Positions 1 to 10,842 of a stretch of 64,000 nucleotides of DNA are shown here, in pieces. The DNA is from Cytophagales bacterium (GTDB lineage: Bacteria; Bacteroidota; Bacteroidia; Cytophagales; Cyclobacteriaceae): the NCBI GenBank assembly GCA_020403045.1, contig JADBYK010000016.1, positions 1-64,000 on the forward strand. The letters run 5' to 3'. The notes under the pieces were generated by a model. It saw only the letters and a list, made by a program, of their open reading frames with translations. It was not told the origin of the DNA and ran no database searches. Made by a program: the position numbers and the translations under genes. The first letter of the stretch is position 1. Every line of letters begins with the position of its first letter.

Positions 1-1
1 G

Positions 2-130
2 GTCAGAGTCAGACATTTATCGTCTGACCTGACAATGAAAATCACCAACTTGGTTTTCTTACTTGGGGCTAAATCGTTGATTTTCATTCGTCAATTATGC
101 AATGCTGACAGTACCGTCAGCATTGCATAA
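2..130. repeat. Three consecutive inverted repeats; the last is a perfect 15-bp arm palindrome
   Basis: ggTCAGAGTCAGAC/GTCTGACCTGAC (about 2-32); AATGAAAATCA (34-44)/TGATTTTCATT (78-88); TTATGCAATGCTGAC (95-109)/GTCAGCATTGCATAA (116-130). Confidence 0.75.
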
Positions 131-369
131 TCTGGGTTTATGTGTCGTTTTTTAACCACAGACTTCTACCCAAAACATACAGTATTTTATCCATTCACTA
201 AATCAAAGTATCGTGAAAATGAAAGTTGCCACAAGCTGAGTAACATGTTTTTGTAATAGCGAATTGGTTACCTACTGAATCAGGCCACGCCAACAAAAAA
301 TGTAGATATTTATAAAAGTAAGTAACTCGCCCTTGTTGAATCGAAAGCAAAAAAGATTTTTTTACCTCT

Positions 370-1914
370 TTATTTTCGTAGTTCCTTTTTCAAGATTTTG
401 CCAGTGGCACTCATGGGAAGCGCTGAAAGAAATTCAATATGCCGAGGATATTTGTAGGAAGCGATGTGCTCTTTCGTCCATTCGATCAGTTCATGTTCGC
501 TCACTTTCTTATCTTGTTTCAACACAACATATGCTTTTACTTCTTCACCCATTTCTTCGTGCGGAATGCCAATTACAGCAACAAGTGAAACAGCTTCGTG
601 CTTGATCATGAGCTCCTCTACTTCGCGCGGATACACATTAAAACCGCCCCGGATAATCATGTCTTTCGTACGGTCTACGATGTAGTAAAAACCATCTTCG
701 TCTTTCACCGCAATATCTCCCGAGTGAAGCCATCCATCCTGGATGGTTTTTGCGGTTTCTTCTGGCTTTTTATAATATCCTTTCATCACATTATGTCCAC
801 GGTAAAGTAACTCACCCTTTTCGCCCACCGCTACTTCTTTTCCTTCGGTATCGACAAGCTTTACGTCTACGCCCCAGGCAGGCGTGCCAATAGAACCAGG
901 CTTACGACCAATATTCAATTGATTAAATGTAACCACCGGTGAGCCCTCCGACATACCATAACCTTCCAGAATAGCAACATGAAAACGGTTCTCAAAATCT
1001 TCCAGCACTTTCACCGGCAATGACGCGCCACCGGATGCACATCTTTTCAATGTCTTTGCAATCGTTTCATAATCAAATTTCGGATCGGTATAATTAACGA
1101 GCCCCCAGTACATGGTGGGTACACCTGCGAAAAGAGTCACCTTGTGTTTTTGCATCAGACCAAAAACAGCTTCTGCATCAAACCGAGGTAGCAGCACACT
1201 GGTGGCTCCTTTATAGATTCCCGCATTCATCAGCGTGGTCATTGCAAAAATGTGAAAGAGTGGTAACACGATTAACTGAACGTCTTCCGGCTGGGTGCCA
1301 AACAAATCCGTTGACAGTACTGCATTGAGTAATAAACTAGAATGCGTTAATTCTGCTCCTTTCGGCCGGCCAGTAGTTCCCGAGGTGTAGATAATGACAC
1401 ACGTATCTTCCGCCAACGAAGGATATATTTCAAACGTTGGTGACTCTCCTTTCATCAATTCACCCAACGTAGCAGTTCCTTGGATTGAAGAAGGCATTTC
1501 AGCCGTAGGCATGATCATAAAAAAGAGTTCACAATCAGGCGCAGCGTTAAAACCTGCATGCCCCATTTCGCCCATTGGTAAATCTGTCGTGCCTGTAAAA
1601 CAGAAATACGCTTTCGCTTCACTATCTTTCAAGTGATACTCAATCTCGTCTTTTTTCAATAACACACTCAACGGAACGACCACTGCGCCTAGTTTGATGA
1701 TTCCAAAATAGATGATCGGAAAGTAAGGCAGATTTAGACAGCTTAGCGCCACTTTGTCTCCTGCCTTGATGCCCTTTGCCTTCAGCCCGTTGGCTACTTG
1801 GTTGGCCGCGCCATTTATTTGTGCATACGACAAGGTAGTATCCATAAAAGTAAAAGCTGCTTTACCCGGATAACGTTTGGCACTATCTTCGAGGATGGTG
1901 GCAAGATTTAGCAT
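370..1914 (-). CDS. Long-chain fatty-acid--CoA ligase / AMP-dependent synthetase
   Basis: 514 aa; AMP-binding motif IIYTSGTTGRPKGAELTH, GYGMSEGSPV, DRTKDMIIRGGFNVYPREVEE. Confidence 0.93.
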   Translation of the reverse strand: MLNLATILEDSAKRYPGKAAFTFMDTTLSYAQINGAANQVANGLKAKGIKAGDKVALSCLNLPYFPIIYFGIIKLGAVVVPLSVLLKKDEIEYHLKDSEAKAYFCFTGTTDLPMGEMGHAGFNAAPDCELFFMIMPTAEMPSSIQGTATLGELMKGESPTFEIYPSLAEDTCVIIYTSGTTGRPKGAELTHSSLLLNAVLSTDLFGTQPEDVQLIVLPLFHIFAMTTLMNAGIYKGATSVLLPRFDAEAVFGLMQKHKVTLFAGVPTMYWGLVNYTDPKFDYETIAKTLKRCASGGASLPVKVLEDFENRFHVAILEGYGMSEGSPVVTFNQLNIGRKPGSIGTPAWGVDVKLVDTEGKEVAVGEKGELLYRGHNVMKGYYKKPEETAKTIQDGWLHSGDIAVKDEDGFYYIVDRTKDMIIRGGFNVYPREVEELMIKHEAVSLVAVIGIPHEEMGEEVKAYVVLKQDKKVSEHELIEWTKEHIASYKYPRHIEFLSALPMSATGKILKKELRK

Positions 1915-2119
1915 AGTGTTAAAATTTTTATTCAGTTGAATAGTTCAAGGTAAACCACAAAAATGATTTTCACAATTACCAATTCTATTTTTAGGAATAT
2001 TTTTTGAGACCGCTTTGAATAGCTTCTTAACCAAAGTGCTCCGAATCCAATAAAATCCAATCGCTTTATGCGCCACCGGCTGTTTTTCCTATCTTTCGCT
2101 AAATACAAAAGTCTCAGAC

Positions 2120-3697
2120 ATGCAAAAAATAACTAAGCCCCTCTTATTGTTCTTTCTTTTTATTGTGATCGCTTCATGCGAGCAAAAAAGAGAAGAAACC
2201 AAAGCCACCGCTGACTACCTGGAAGAAATCACTGTCCTACAACTGCAAGACGGTTACACCAAAGGAACCTTTACAGCAGAGCAAGTGGTGAAAGACTACC
2301 TGGCCAGGATCGAAGCGATTGATAAAAAAGGACCGGGCATTAATTCAATTTTGTTTGTTAATCCTAAAGCCACTGAACTGGCAAAGGAATTAGACAAAGA
2401 AAGGAAAGAAGGAAAAATACGTGGGCCACTCCATGGAATTCCCGTGATCCTAAAAGACAATATTGATACGCAAGACATGCCCACCTCAGCTGGTGCCACC
2501 GTGTTACGAAACTCCTACCCTCCAAAAGACAGCTATATTACTACACAACTAAAAAACGCAGGTGCGATTATTATCGCCAAAGCAAACCTTAGCGAGTGGG
2601 CCAACTTCAGAGGCGACATGTCATCGAGCGGATGGAGCGGTGTGGGAGGCCAAACAAAGAACCCCTATGTGCTTGATCGCAATCCATGCGGATCGAGCGC
2701 AGGATCGGGTGCCTCGATTGCCGCCAACTTAGCTGCCTTTGCGATCGGCACAGAAACAAATGGATCTATTGTGTGCCCATCCAATAACAATGGCCTGGTT
2801 GGCCTGAAGCCAACAGTAGGTTTGTTGAGCCGAAGCGGTATTATTCCTATCTCATTCACACAGGATACGCCAGGGCCTATGGCACGCTCAGTGGAAGATG
2901 TTGCGATTAGCCTTGGCGCATTGGTTGGGGTAGATTCATCGGATAGTAAAACATTGGCTTCTTCGGGAAAATACCTTACCGACTATACCAAGTCGTTGAA
3001 AAAAGATGGATTAAAAGGAAAACGATTGGGATTGTTGAAAAGCAGCCTGGGCTATCATGCAAAAGTAGATACACTAATGAAGCAAGCTGTTGCACAGTTG
3101 AAGAGTCAGGGGGCAGAAATTGTTGAGCTTGACTTTAGCATGGATCGTGCAGCCAATGGTTCTTCTTTTCAAGTGTTGCTCTACGAGTTCAACGATGGAC
3201 TCAAGAAGTACTTTGCAAGCTTGGGCGAAAAGACGCCTGTGAAAAATCTAAAGGAATTGATCGAGTTTAATAAAAAAGATTCTATCGAACTTCGCTACTT
3301 CGATCAGAAACTTTTAGAAATGGCGGCTGCCAAAGGCGATCTCAGCACCAAAGAATATGTAGATGCCCTGGCACTCATGTGGAAAGCCACTCGTGAAAAC
3401 GGCATAGATAAATTGTTAAAGGAAAATTCATTAGATGCGTTAATTGCGCCAACGGGATCGCCCGCCTGGAAAACGGACTTGATCGATGGCGATCATTTTA
3501 TTGGGGGAAGTTCTTCGTTGGCCGCTGTATCTGGGTATCCTTCTATCACTGTACCAATGGGTTTCATCGATGAGCTGCCGGTAGGAATCTCCTTTTTCAG
3601 CACTGCATGGACCGAATCGCTTTTGTTGGAAATTGCGTATTCCTATGAGCAAAGTACAAAACATCGGAAGGCGCCTAAGTACATTCCGTCCAATTAG
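2120..3697 (+). CDS. Amidase (amidase signature family), lipoprotein signal
   Basis: 525 aa; SPII-like FIVIASC; GGSS/GSSAGSGASIAANLAAFAIGTETNGSI amidase signature. Confidence 0.92.
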   Translation: MQKITKPLLLFFLFIVIASCEQKREETKATADYLEEITVLQLQDGYTKGTFTAEQVVKDYLARIEAIDKKGPGINSILFVNPKATELAKELDKERKEGKIRGPLHGIPVILKDNIDTQDMPTSAGATVLRNSYPPKDSYITTQLKNAGAIIIAKANLSEWANFRGDMSSSGWSGVGGQTKNPYVLDRNPCGSSAGSGASIAANLAAFAIGTETNGSIVCPSNNNGLVGLKPTVGLLSRSGIIPISFTQDTPGPMARSVEDVAISLGALVGVDSSDSKTLASSGKYLTDYTKSLKKDGLKGKRLGLLKSSLGYHAKVDTLMKQAVAQLKSQGAEIVELDFSMDRAANGSSFQVLLYEFNDGLKKYFASLGEKTPVKNLKELIEFNKKDSIELRYFDQKLLEMAAAKGDLSTKEYVDALALMWKATRENGIDKLLKENSLDALIAPTGSPAWKTDLIDGDHFIGGSSSLAAVSGYPSITVPMGFIDELPVGISFFSTAWTESLLLEIAYSYEQSTKHRKAPKYIPSN

Positions 3698-3711
3698 TCA
3701 GCTTTACGTTT

Positions 3712-5115
3712 TTGCTATTCCGTTACCCCCGAGAAATGTTCAGGCAAATGATGATTCGCATTTCAAATAAATCAACCTGGCGATTTTTGCAAATTGTTAG
3801 CGCATTGATTTTTATTAACAGTTGCACAACTTCTTCAACAGAAAAGGATGCACGTACGCTTGGAGAGATAGCTGCCATCAGTGAAATGGTTGAAGCGGGT
3901 GTAAAAAAAATAGGACTCAGCGCTCCTATGACTTCATCAGGCATGAATTCCATTTTTGCCAAAGCAGAGCAAATAGCCGCAGGCTATGGAGTACAAGTCT
4001 ACCGAGAGCCGCAATTTATAGAAACAGATTTATTCCCGATCGAAAAAACGAAAGGGAAAGAAGTGTTGATCATTTATCGCGGTACAACCAAAGACGAGTA
4101 TCTTCAACTAAAAAACGATCAGAAAAAACTGAAAGCCGAAGGGCTATACCATGGAAAAGCACGCGAGGAAATAGCGAGGCGAATGGGCAGATTGCTGAGC
4201 TATCCCACTCAAAGAATTAACCAGTTGCTGGCTAGCAATACTTATTTTCGTACACTTCCTGATTTTGGGATCAAAGCATCAAATCTTTATCTGTACTACA
4301 ACGATCTTCCAACGGCCACAGAATTTTATGCAAAAACGCTGGGCATGGAAATGATAGCTGACTACAAAACTTCAAAGGTGTTCCGCATGACTTCTGATTC
4401 CTATCTGGTACTATCTGAGGTGACTACCAGTATGCACAAAGCCGAGGAACCAAAAACAGTTGCGTTGGCTCTGTTGACCGATCAATTAGATGAGTGGTAC
4501 ACCTACTTAAAAACAACAAACACTCCATTCAAATATGAGTACAACCTAAAACCCAATCGGCCCCACGATGGCTTTGTGGTCATTGATCCCGAAGGATATT
4601 TGTTAGAATTCGAACGTTTTAACCCAGATGTTGAGAATGAAGATTTTTTACCTCAATTAAATTTATTGAAGACGATCTCTGCAACGATACCATCACACGG
4701 TTTGGGATTTAAAGCAACCATTACATGGTTGTATTACAAAGACATGGTGGCTATGGAACGGTTTTACCAGGAGACGCTGGGCTTGACGCGAGTCGTAGAT
4801 CAAGGCTGGGCAAAAGTATACCAAAGCTCAAAAAGTGGTTACATCGGACTAGTAGACGAGCGAAGAGGCATGCATCATTTCACTGAAAAAAAAGCCGTTA
4901 ATGTGTCGTTCGTTATGAACGACCTCGAAGGCTGGTTTACCTATGCTAAAAAGAACCGAATCCTCAACTTCGGGGCTGATAGCACGTTAGTTACTACTGA
5001 TCCGCGTTTTCATACCTTTTCCGGATTCGATCCGGAAGGCTATGTGTTTGAGTTTGATACATTTCTTCCTCATTCATCGAATACACAATTACTTAACTAT
5101 TTATCAGATAACTAA
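3712..5115 (+). CDS. VOC/glyoxalase-fold domain lipoprotein (two VOC modules)
   Basis: Two repeats of LYYNDLPTATEFYAKTLGMEM...DPEGYLLEFERF and LYYKDMVAMERFYQETLGL...DPEGYVFEFDTF; lipobox-like FINSC; probable start at 3736. Confidence 0.75.
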   Translation: MLFRYPREMFRQMMIRISNKSTWRFLQIVSALIFINSCTTSSTEKDARTLGEIAAISEMVEAGVKKIGLSAPMTSSGMNSIFAKAEQIAAGYGVQVYREPQFIETDLFPIEKTKGKEVLIIYRGTTKDEYLQLKNDQKKLKAEGLYHGKAREEIARRMGRLLSYPTQRINQLLASNTYFRTLPDFGIKASNLYLYYNDLPTATEFYAKTLGMEMIADYKTSKVFRMTSDSYLVLSEVTTSMHKAEEPKTVALALLTDQLDEWYTYLKTTNTPFKYEYNLKPNRPHDGFVVIDPEGYLLEFERFNPDVENEDFLPQLNLLKTISATIPSHGLGFKATITWLYYKDMVAMERFYQETLGLTRVVDQGWAKVYQSSKSGYIGLVDERRGMHHFTEKKAVNVSFVMNDLEGWFTYAKKNRILNFGADSTLVTTDPRFHTFSGFDPEGYVFEFDTFLPHSSNTQLLNYLSDN

Positions 5116-5220
5116 TCAATAGAAACGAAAAGGAGGATTTAGTCTTTTGGTACAGGGCTAAAACCATCTATGCCTCTACCCCATTCGGTTTTTTTTGTAT
5201 TTTAGTATTTTGAAACAAGT

Positions 5221-6318
5221 ATGAAAACTCTACGGAAAATTGGATTCTTTACGGCCTTTGTTCTTCCGGCATTGGTGATGATCGGTTTCTATGCCGGTGG
5301 AGGTTGGAATTTTTTGGCTCTCGCTTTTGTTTTCGGGTTTATCACGGTAATTGATCACTTCACGGGTATCGATAAAGAAAACATTGAAGAAACAGAAGCC
5401 AAAGTAGTGGGTGACGAATTTTATTACCGTTTTGTTACTTATATCTGGACTTTCGTGCAAGTAGCTTTCGTGGTGTGGGGAGCTTTTGCCGTTACAACTG
5501 GGCGGCTTACAACAACCCTTGAATGGGTTGGTTTCGTGATAGGGTTTAGTTTAGTTACAGGTGGCATTGGCATCACAGTCGCACATGAGTTGGGGCATAA
5601 GAAATCAAAACTGGAGCAATTCTACAGCAAGCTGATTTTGATGACCGTCTGCTACATGCACTTTTTCATTGAACACAATCGCGGTCACCATGTACAAGTG
5701 GCCACACCCGATGACCCTGCCACTTCACGGCACAATGAAAGTTTTTATGTGTTCTGGTTCCGTTCCGTTTTTCACGGATATGCACATGCCTGGCAGCTGG
5801 AAAAAGAAAGTCTACATCGAAAAGGCTTTTCTACATGGAGCTTGAAAAACGAGATGATTTGGTTTGCCCTTCTTCCAATTATCTTTTGTGTTGCGTTAAC
5901 CATCATCGGCACTATTTTAACTGGAAGAATCGTTTGGGAAATTCCTGTTTTCTTTTTTATGCAGAGCTTTTTTGCGTTTACATTACTCGAACTCGTCAAT
6001 TACATCGAACACTATGGCATCGTAAGAAATCAAAGTGTAGAAGGAAAATATGAACGAGTCAATCCGCTGCATTCCTGGAACGCTAGTCACCTGGTGAGTA
6101 ACTTCTTCTTGTTTCAACTACAGCGCCATTCCGATCATCACGCGAATGCGATCAAACGCTATCAAGTATTGAATCACTATGATGATAGTCCGCAACTACC
6201 CTTCGGATACCCCACGATGATATTGATTGCGCTTCTACCTCCTCTCTGGTTTGCAACGATGAATCCACTATTACAAGAGTGGAAAGAAAAAGTTTACCTC
6301 CCACAATCAGCCGCCTAA
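5221..6318 (+). CDS. alkB: Alkane 1-monooxygenase (AlkB-type membrane di-iron hydroxylase)
   Basis: His boxes HELGHK, EHNRGHH, LQRHSDHHA; multiple TM segments. Confidence 0.92.
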   Translation: MKTLRKIGFFTAFVLPALVMIGFYAGGGWNFLALAFVFGFITVIDHFTGIDKENIEETEAKVVGDEFYYRFVTYIWTFVQVAFVVWGAFAVTTGRLTTTLEWVGFVIGFSLVTGGIGITVAHELGHKKSKLEQFYSKLILMTVCYMHFFIEHNRGHHVQVATPDDPATSRHNESFYVFWFRSVFHGYAHAWQLEKESLHRKGFSTWSLKNEMIWFALLPIIFCVALTIIGTILTGRIVWEIPVFFFMQSFFAFTLLELVNYIEHYGIVRNQSVEGKYERVNPLHSWNASHLVSNFFLFQLQRHSDHHANAIKRYQVLNHYDDSPQLPFGYPTMILIALLPPLWFATMNPLLQEWKEKVYLPQSAA

Positions 6319-6328
6319 AAACTTGCTA

Positions 6329-7699
6329 ATGAAATATTTTAAAAGAGCCCTATTGCTATTGGTGATAGCAATTGTTGGTTATGCAAGCTACTATTTGTCA
6401 CAAGCACTACCGATCATTGCAGGGTATGGCGCAAAAAATTTGTGTTCGTGTGTGTTCGTTGCCGGGCGCGATCCACAGCAGGTGATTGAACAAGAATTAG
6501 GTGCCTCTCTTATCAATCTGGGAAGTCCCAAAATTCACTATGAAGATTCTTCTGCTATAAGTTCCGTTTTCGGATTGAGCACACGTAAAGCAATCTATCG
6601 AAAAGGGTTAGGCTGCACCTTGGTTTCTGAAATAAGTGAAGAAGAACTACGCAAACAAGCAATCAACCTGCCTGGCAAACCAAAGGTAGATCAGGATTCA
6701 ATGGCGTGGCCAAATGGAAACAAGCTAACGGATTCGCTCTTCAACAAAGTTGAAAAAATAAATGCTGTGGTCGAAACAGCTTTTGTTGAATTGGACAAAG
6801 CAAATCCAGTAAACACCCGTGCCGTAATACTTATTCACCACGGACAGATCATCGCAGAAAAATATGCAGCAGGATTTAACGAGCATACTAAACTGATCGG
6901 CTGGAGCATGACTAAAACAATTACCAACGCAATTGTAGGTGTGTTGGTGAAACAGGGTAAACTAAAAATAGACTCAACTGCCCCCGTTGCAGAATGGGCA
7001 AACGATGACAGAAATAAAATCTCGCTAAATAATTTAATGCAAGCCAGCAGCGGATTAGCCTGGCAAGAGATTTACGCTGGTGCAAGCACTGCCACAAATA
7101 TGCTCTTCAGAAAAAAAGATGCCGGGGCATTTGCGGCAGCGTCAAAAGTAGAAACAGCACCCAATACAAAATGGTATTATAGCAGTGGAACTACCAATAT
7201 TATTTCGCGCATCACCAAGCAAACGATTGGCGAAGCCGACTATCATGTGTTTCCTTATCGGGAAATTTTCAATAAGATCGGAGCTTACAGCATGACAATA
7301 GAGCCCGATCCGTCTGGAACGTTTATAGGTTCTTCTTTCAGCTATGCCACGGCTCGAGATTGGGCGAGATTTGGTTTGTTGTATTTGAATGACGGTGTTT
7401 GGAATAACGAACGGATCCTGCCTGAGGGATGGGTAAAATATTCGACCACACCAGCGGATGCTGCCCCGCAAGGAGAGTATGGAGCTCAAATCTGGCTCAA
7501 TGCAGGAAATAAGAAAAATCCAAATGACAAACGTTTTCCTGACGTGCCTAACGATATGTACCTGATGGATGGCTTTGAAGGACAGAATGTAGTGATGGTG
7601 CCTTCAAAAGATGTTGTGATCGTGCGGCTTGGGCTTAGTCAAAAGCGTGAGTTTGATACGAATGCTTTTGTGCGAGATATACTAAAAGCATTAGATTAA
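6329..7699 (+). CDS. Serine hydrolase, beta-lactamase (class C/PBP-like) family
   Basis: SMTK motif (GWSMTKTITNAIVG), YSSGTTN, N-terminal TM/signal. Confidence 0.88.
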   Translation: MKYFKRALLLLVIAIVGYASYYLSQALPIIAGYGAKNLCSCVFVAGRDPQQVIEQELGASLINLGSPKIHYEDSSAISSVFGLSTRKAIYRKGLGCTLVSEISEEELRKQAINLPGKPKVDQDSMAWPNGNKLTDSLFNKVEKINAVVETAFVELDKANPVNTRAVILIHHGQIIAEKYAAGFNEHTKLIGWSMTKTITNAIVGVLVKQGKLKIDSTAPVAEWANDDRNKISLNNLMQASSGLAWQEIYAGASTATNMLFRKKDAGAFAAASKVETAPNTKWYYSSGTTNIISRITKQTIGEADYHVFPYREIFNKIGAYSMTIEPDPSGTFIGSSFSYATARDWARFGLLYLNDGVWNNERILPEGWVKYSTTPADAAPQGEYGAQIWLNAGNKKNPNDKRFPDVPNDMYLMDGFEGQNVVMVPSKDVVIVRLGLSQKREFDTNAFVRDILKALD

Positions 7700-7709
7700 T
7701 CGATAGCCT

Positions 7710-8627
7710 TCATCGATTATAAATCCATTTGTTAGTTTTCAACCAATTCTTCAACCGATCCATCCACAGATCAGAAGTAGTTGGGTTAATAAGTCCAAAG
7801 CCATGTCCTCCCAGTTGATAGAGATGCAACTCAGCAGGAACTTTATTTTTCAGCAACGCTTCATAAAAAGCAACGCTATTCAGCGAACTCAAGCCCCCAT
7901 CATCAGACGCATGTACTAGAAAAGTTGGTGGTGTATTTTTCGAAATATGTTTATCACCGGAATACTCTAACCGTTTTTCAGCGGTATTAGCTACTCCCAA
8001 TAACTTCTCAAACGAACCGCCATGATATATGGCTGTGTCAGAACTGATCACAGGATAAACAAGAACCATAAAATCAGGTCGTAGACTAACTTGGTTACTA
8101 TTCTCGATCACGGGCTTGTCGAATTTTGTACCTGCCGTGCTCGCTAAATGTCCACCCGCTGAAAAACCCAGGATGCCGATCTTCTTTGGATCGATATTCC
8201 AATTACTTGCTCGTTCACGTATCAATTAAATCACGCGCTGCGCATCCTGAAGTGGGGCGATCGCTGGGTTGAGTTGAAGACGCACATCAGGCAAACGATA
8301 CTTTAACACAAAGACAGTTACTCCCATCCTGACAAACTCGTTTGCCACATCCGTGCCTTCATGGCGCGCTGCTAAAATCGAATATCCACCACCAGGGCAA
8401 ATAATAACAGCCTTGCCATTTCCCTTTCCATTCTCCGGTTGAAAGACAGTGAGAGTTGGTTCTATTACATTACTGATTCGTAAAATTCCATCAGCTCCAA
8501 CTTCCGATTTCTCATTTACAGAAATATCCACCTTCGAATTTGGGATCGTTGTTTCGTACAACTTAACAATCTGTGGTTCCATAGTTGTGCAAGAGAGTAG
8601 AAGGAGTAAGAAAAAGTAATATTTCAT
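7710..8627 (-). pseudogene. Alpha/beta hydrolase (acetyl xylan esterase-like), interrupted by an in-frame TAA
   Basis: ORFs 8226..8627 and 7710..8225 are contiguous in one frame: ...LQDAQRVI*LIRERASNWNIDPKKIGILGFSAGGHLAST...; stop at 8226-8228. Confidence 0.8.
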
Positions 8628-8654
8628 GTGTTAATGTTTAGTTTTTAAGGCCAC

Positions 8655-8693
8655 ATGCCTGCATCCCGTAGTGGCATTTCGGCACGCAGGCAT
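8655..8693. repeat. Intergenic palindromic repeat
   Basis: ATGCCTGC (8655-8662) / GCAGGCAT (8686-8693) perfect 8-bp arms. Confidence 0.6.
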
Positions 8694-8738
8694 GGAATGG
8701 CCGGGATTATCATAGTAAAGATCTACTTGATGGCGATT

Positions 8739-9290
8739 TCATGTCGTTTTGTATTGGATGTATTCCGATCGATGAATCCGAAAAATGTTTACGTCATTTT
8801 CGTTATAAACGGTTTGCTTTTCAATTCGCATTCCGTTCTTAATCGCCACGTTCGCTGACGGTGGGTTCGTGAGACTGATTATCGAAATCAGCGAAGGAGC
8901 TAGCTCTTTGTCAAAAGCGTACTCCTTACATTTTCTGGCAGCCTCACTGGCGAAGCCTTTTCCGCGGAACTTCGATAAAAGCGAGTAAGCCACTTCCAAT
9001 TCTGCAAGACGATCCACGGTTTGCACCAATAGTCCGGCATGACCAATTAGCTTTCCCGTTGCCTTTTCAATCAAGGCATTCATACCACCGCGGTTTTCAA
9101 CCATTCTTTTAAACTGTTTGGCATACCAATTTTCACATCCTACCGCAGGTTTCTCTCGCGCACCTTTCCAGTATTGAAAAGATGCCGGATCTTCGAAAAA
9201 TGGGAGCCACTCGTCAGTATCATCCAAGTTGATTGGTCTAAACGTCAAACGTTTCGTCTCGACCCCATTCATCAAATAATCTAATGGCAT
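8739..9290 (-). CDS. GNAT family N-acetyltransferase
   Basis: METKRLTFRPINLDDTDEWLPFFED..., GKLIGHAGLL, FRGKGFASEAARKCKEYAF. Confidence 0.88.
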   Translation of the reverse strand: MPLDYLMNGVETKRLTFRPINLDDTDEWLPFFEDPASFQYWKGAREKPAVGCENWYAKQFKRMVENRGGMNALIEKATGKLIGHAGLLVQTVDRLAELEVAYSLLSKFRGKGFASEAARKCKEYAFDKELAPSLISIISLTNPPSANVAIKNGMRIEKQTVYNENDVNIFRIHRSEYIQYKTT

Positions 9291-9399
9291 TTTTTCGTGG
9301 CTACAATTCCGAAGGGTTGTGTATTAACTTGATAGTTCGCTTAGTCTAGACTTATGATGGGTCAAGATAGAACAATCTCAGGAAGCTAGTCAAAAGCGT

Positions 9400-10842
9400 C
9401 TACTTTGTAATATTCTTCGCCATCTGAGGAAAAATCAACCCATGAAATGGTAACACTGAGTACCAATATAAGCGACCCCACAAACCAAGCGGCCTGTACG
9501 TGGCTGTTTGAAACAGAACTTTTTTGCCTTCGTTTTCTTTCACCCTAAACTCAAGCCACGCTTCGCCTGGTAATTTCATTTCGGCATAGAGCAACAGCCT
9601 GCCATTTTGTTTATCGGCCACCAGAACTCTCCAAAAATCCAACGCATCTCCGGCCTTCAAATCAGTTTCACTTCTTCTCCCTCTGCGTAACCCAACTCCC
9701 CCCACCATCTTGTCCATCACTCCGCGAATTCGCCACATCCAATCGCCAAAGTACCAGCCACGAGCACCACCTATAGACCAGATATTTTCGATCACCTCCT
9801 CTTTTTTTCTTTTAAATTCAATTTGTCGCTTGTCGGTGAATACTCCATGCTCAGGCACTTGAACATTATTGAGAAAATTTTTATCCATTGAGGAAAGAGA
9901 AATTGCATCCTTCCAACTCGAGATGACACTCTTCTGACTAATCTTATCGAAGGCTAACTGCAATGACTCTTCGTAGGAAAGAATTTTTGTTGGTACGATT
10001 TGCTGGATCCGCGTATCGTTGCAAATTACTTCATTGCGCATACTATTTACAAGACTTCGCGCCAAGGAATAGGTCGTGGAAGTAACAAATACTAACCACA
10101 GGGAAGACAGTTTAGGCGTGAGTACCGGTATTGTAATGATCAGCCGCTTCAAGCCACGCATTCTCGCAAAGCCATACAACATTTGCTTGTACGTAAGAAT
10201 TTCAGTGCCGCCAATATCAAAAATTTGATGATAGCTTTCGGGCTTCAATAATATACCTTGCAGGTACTCGATCACATTTCGAATGCCAATGGGTTGACAA
10301 CGTGTTTTCAACCACTTCGGTGCCACCATGACGGGTAATTTCTCTACAAGGTCGCGAATGATTTCGAAGGATGCACTTCCTGAGCCGATGATGATAGCGG
10401 CACGCAAAACCGTCAATGGTGCATTTGCTTGCTTTAATACTTCCTCAACATTTTTTCGGGAAAGTAAATGATCTGACAAATCTGCATCGTTGACAATCCC
10501 ACTCAAATAAATTATCTGTTTAGCAGTAGTGGTATTGATAAGTGAAACAAAATTTGCTGCCGAGGTTGCTTCCATTTCTGTAAAATTGGGATTGGAAGAG
10601 CTCATCGAGTGTACCAAATAATAGGCAGCATCGATATCAGTGGGAACGGACGCAAACGTGCTCGGATCACTCAGATCCACTTCTATGACCGTGACTTGTT
10701 TTAGGAAATCTTCAGAAAAATCTTCCCAATCAAACCTGCGTTGGTCGCGCACTAAACAGATGACGTGGTGACCTGCCCCTACCAAAACGGGCAAAAGCCT
10801 TCGGCCGATGTAACCTGTAGCGCCAGTGAGGAGTATTTTCAT
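9400..10842 (-). CDS. NAD(P)H-binding SDR with C-terminal DUF2867-like domain
   Basis: N-term KILLTGATGYIGRRLLPVLVGAGH; C-term WRVLVADKQNGRLLLYAEMKLPGEAWLEF...RPLGLWGRLYWYSVLPFHGLIF. Confidence 0.88.
   Translation of the reverse strand: MKILLTGATGYIGRRLLPVLVGAGHHVICLVRDQRRFDWEDFSEDFLKQVTVIEVDLSDPSTFASVPTDIDAAYYLVHSMSSSNPNFTEMEATSAANFVSLINTTTAKQIIYLSGIVNDADLSDHLLSRKNVEEVLKQANAPLTVLRAAIIIGSGSASFEIIRDLVEKLPVMVAPKWLKTRCQPIGIRNVIEYLQGILLKPESYHQIFDIGGTEILTYKQMLYGFARMRGLKRLIITIPVLTPKLSSLWLVFVTSTTYSLARSLVNSMRNEVICNDTRIQQIVPTKILSYEESLQLAFDKISQKSVISSWKDAISLSSMDKNFLNNVQVPEHGVFTDKRQIEFKRKKEEVIENIWSIGGARGWYFGDWMWRIRGVMDKMVGGVGLRRGRRSETDLKAGDALDFWRVLVADKQNGRLLLYAEMKLPGEAWLEFRVKENEGKKVLFQTATYRPLGLWGRLYWYSVLPFHGLIFPQMAKNITK

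Noticed and set aside
7142-7489. 115-aa minus-strand ORF inside the beta-lactamase-family gene
   Set aside because: Antisense shadow of a strong CDS
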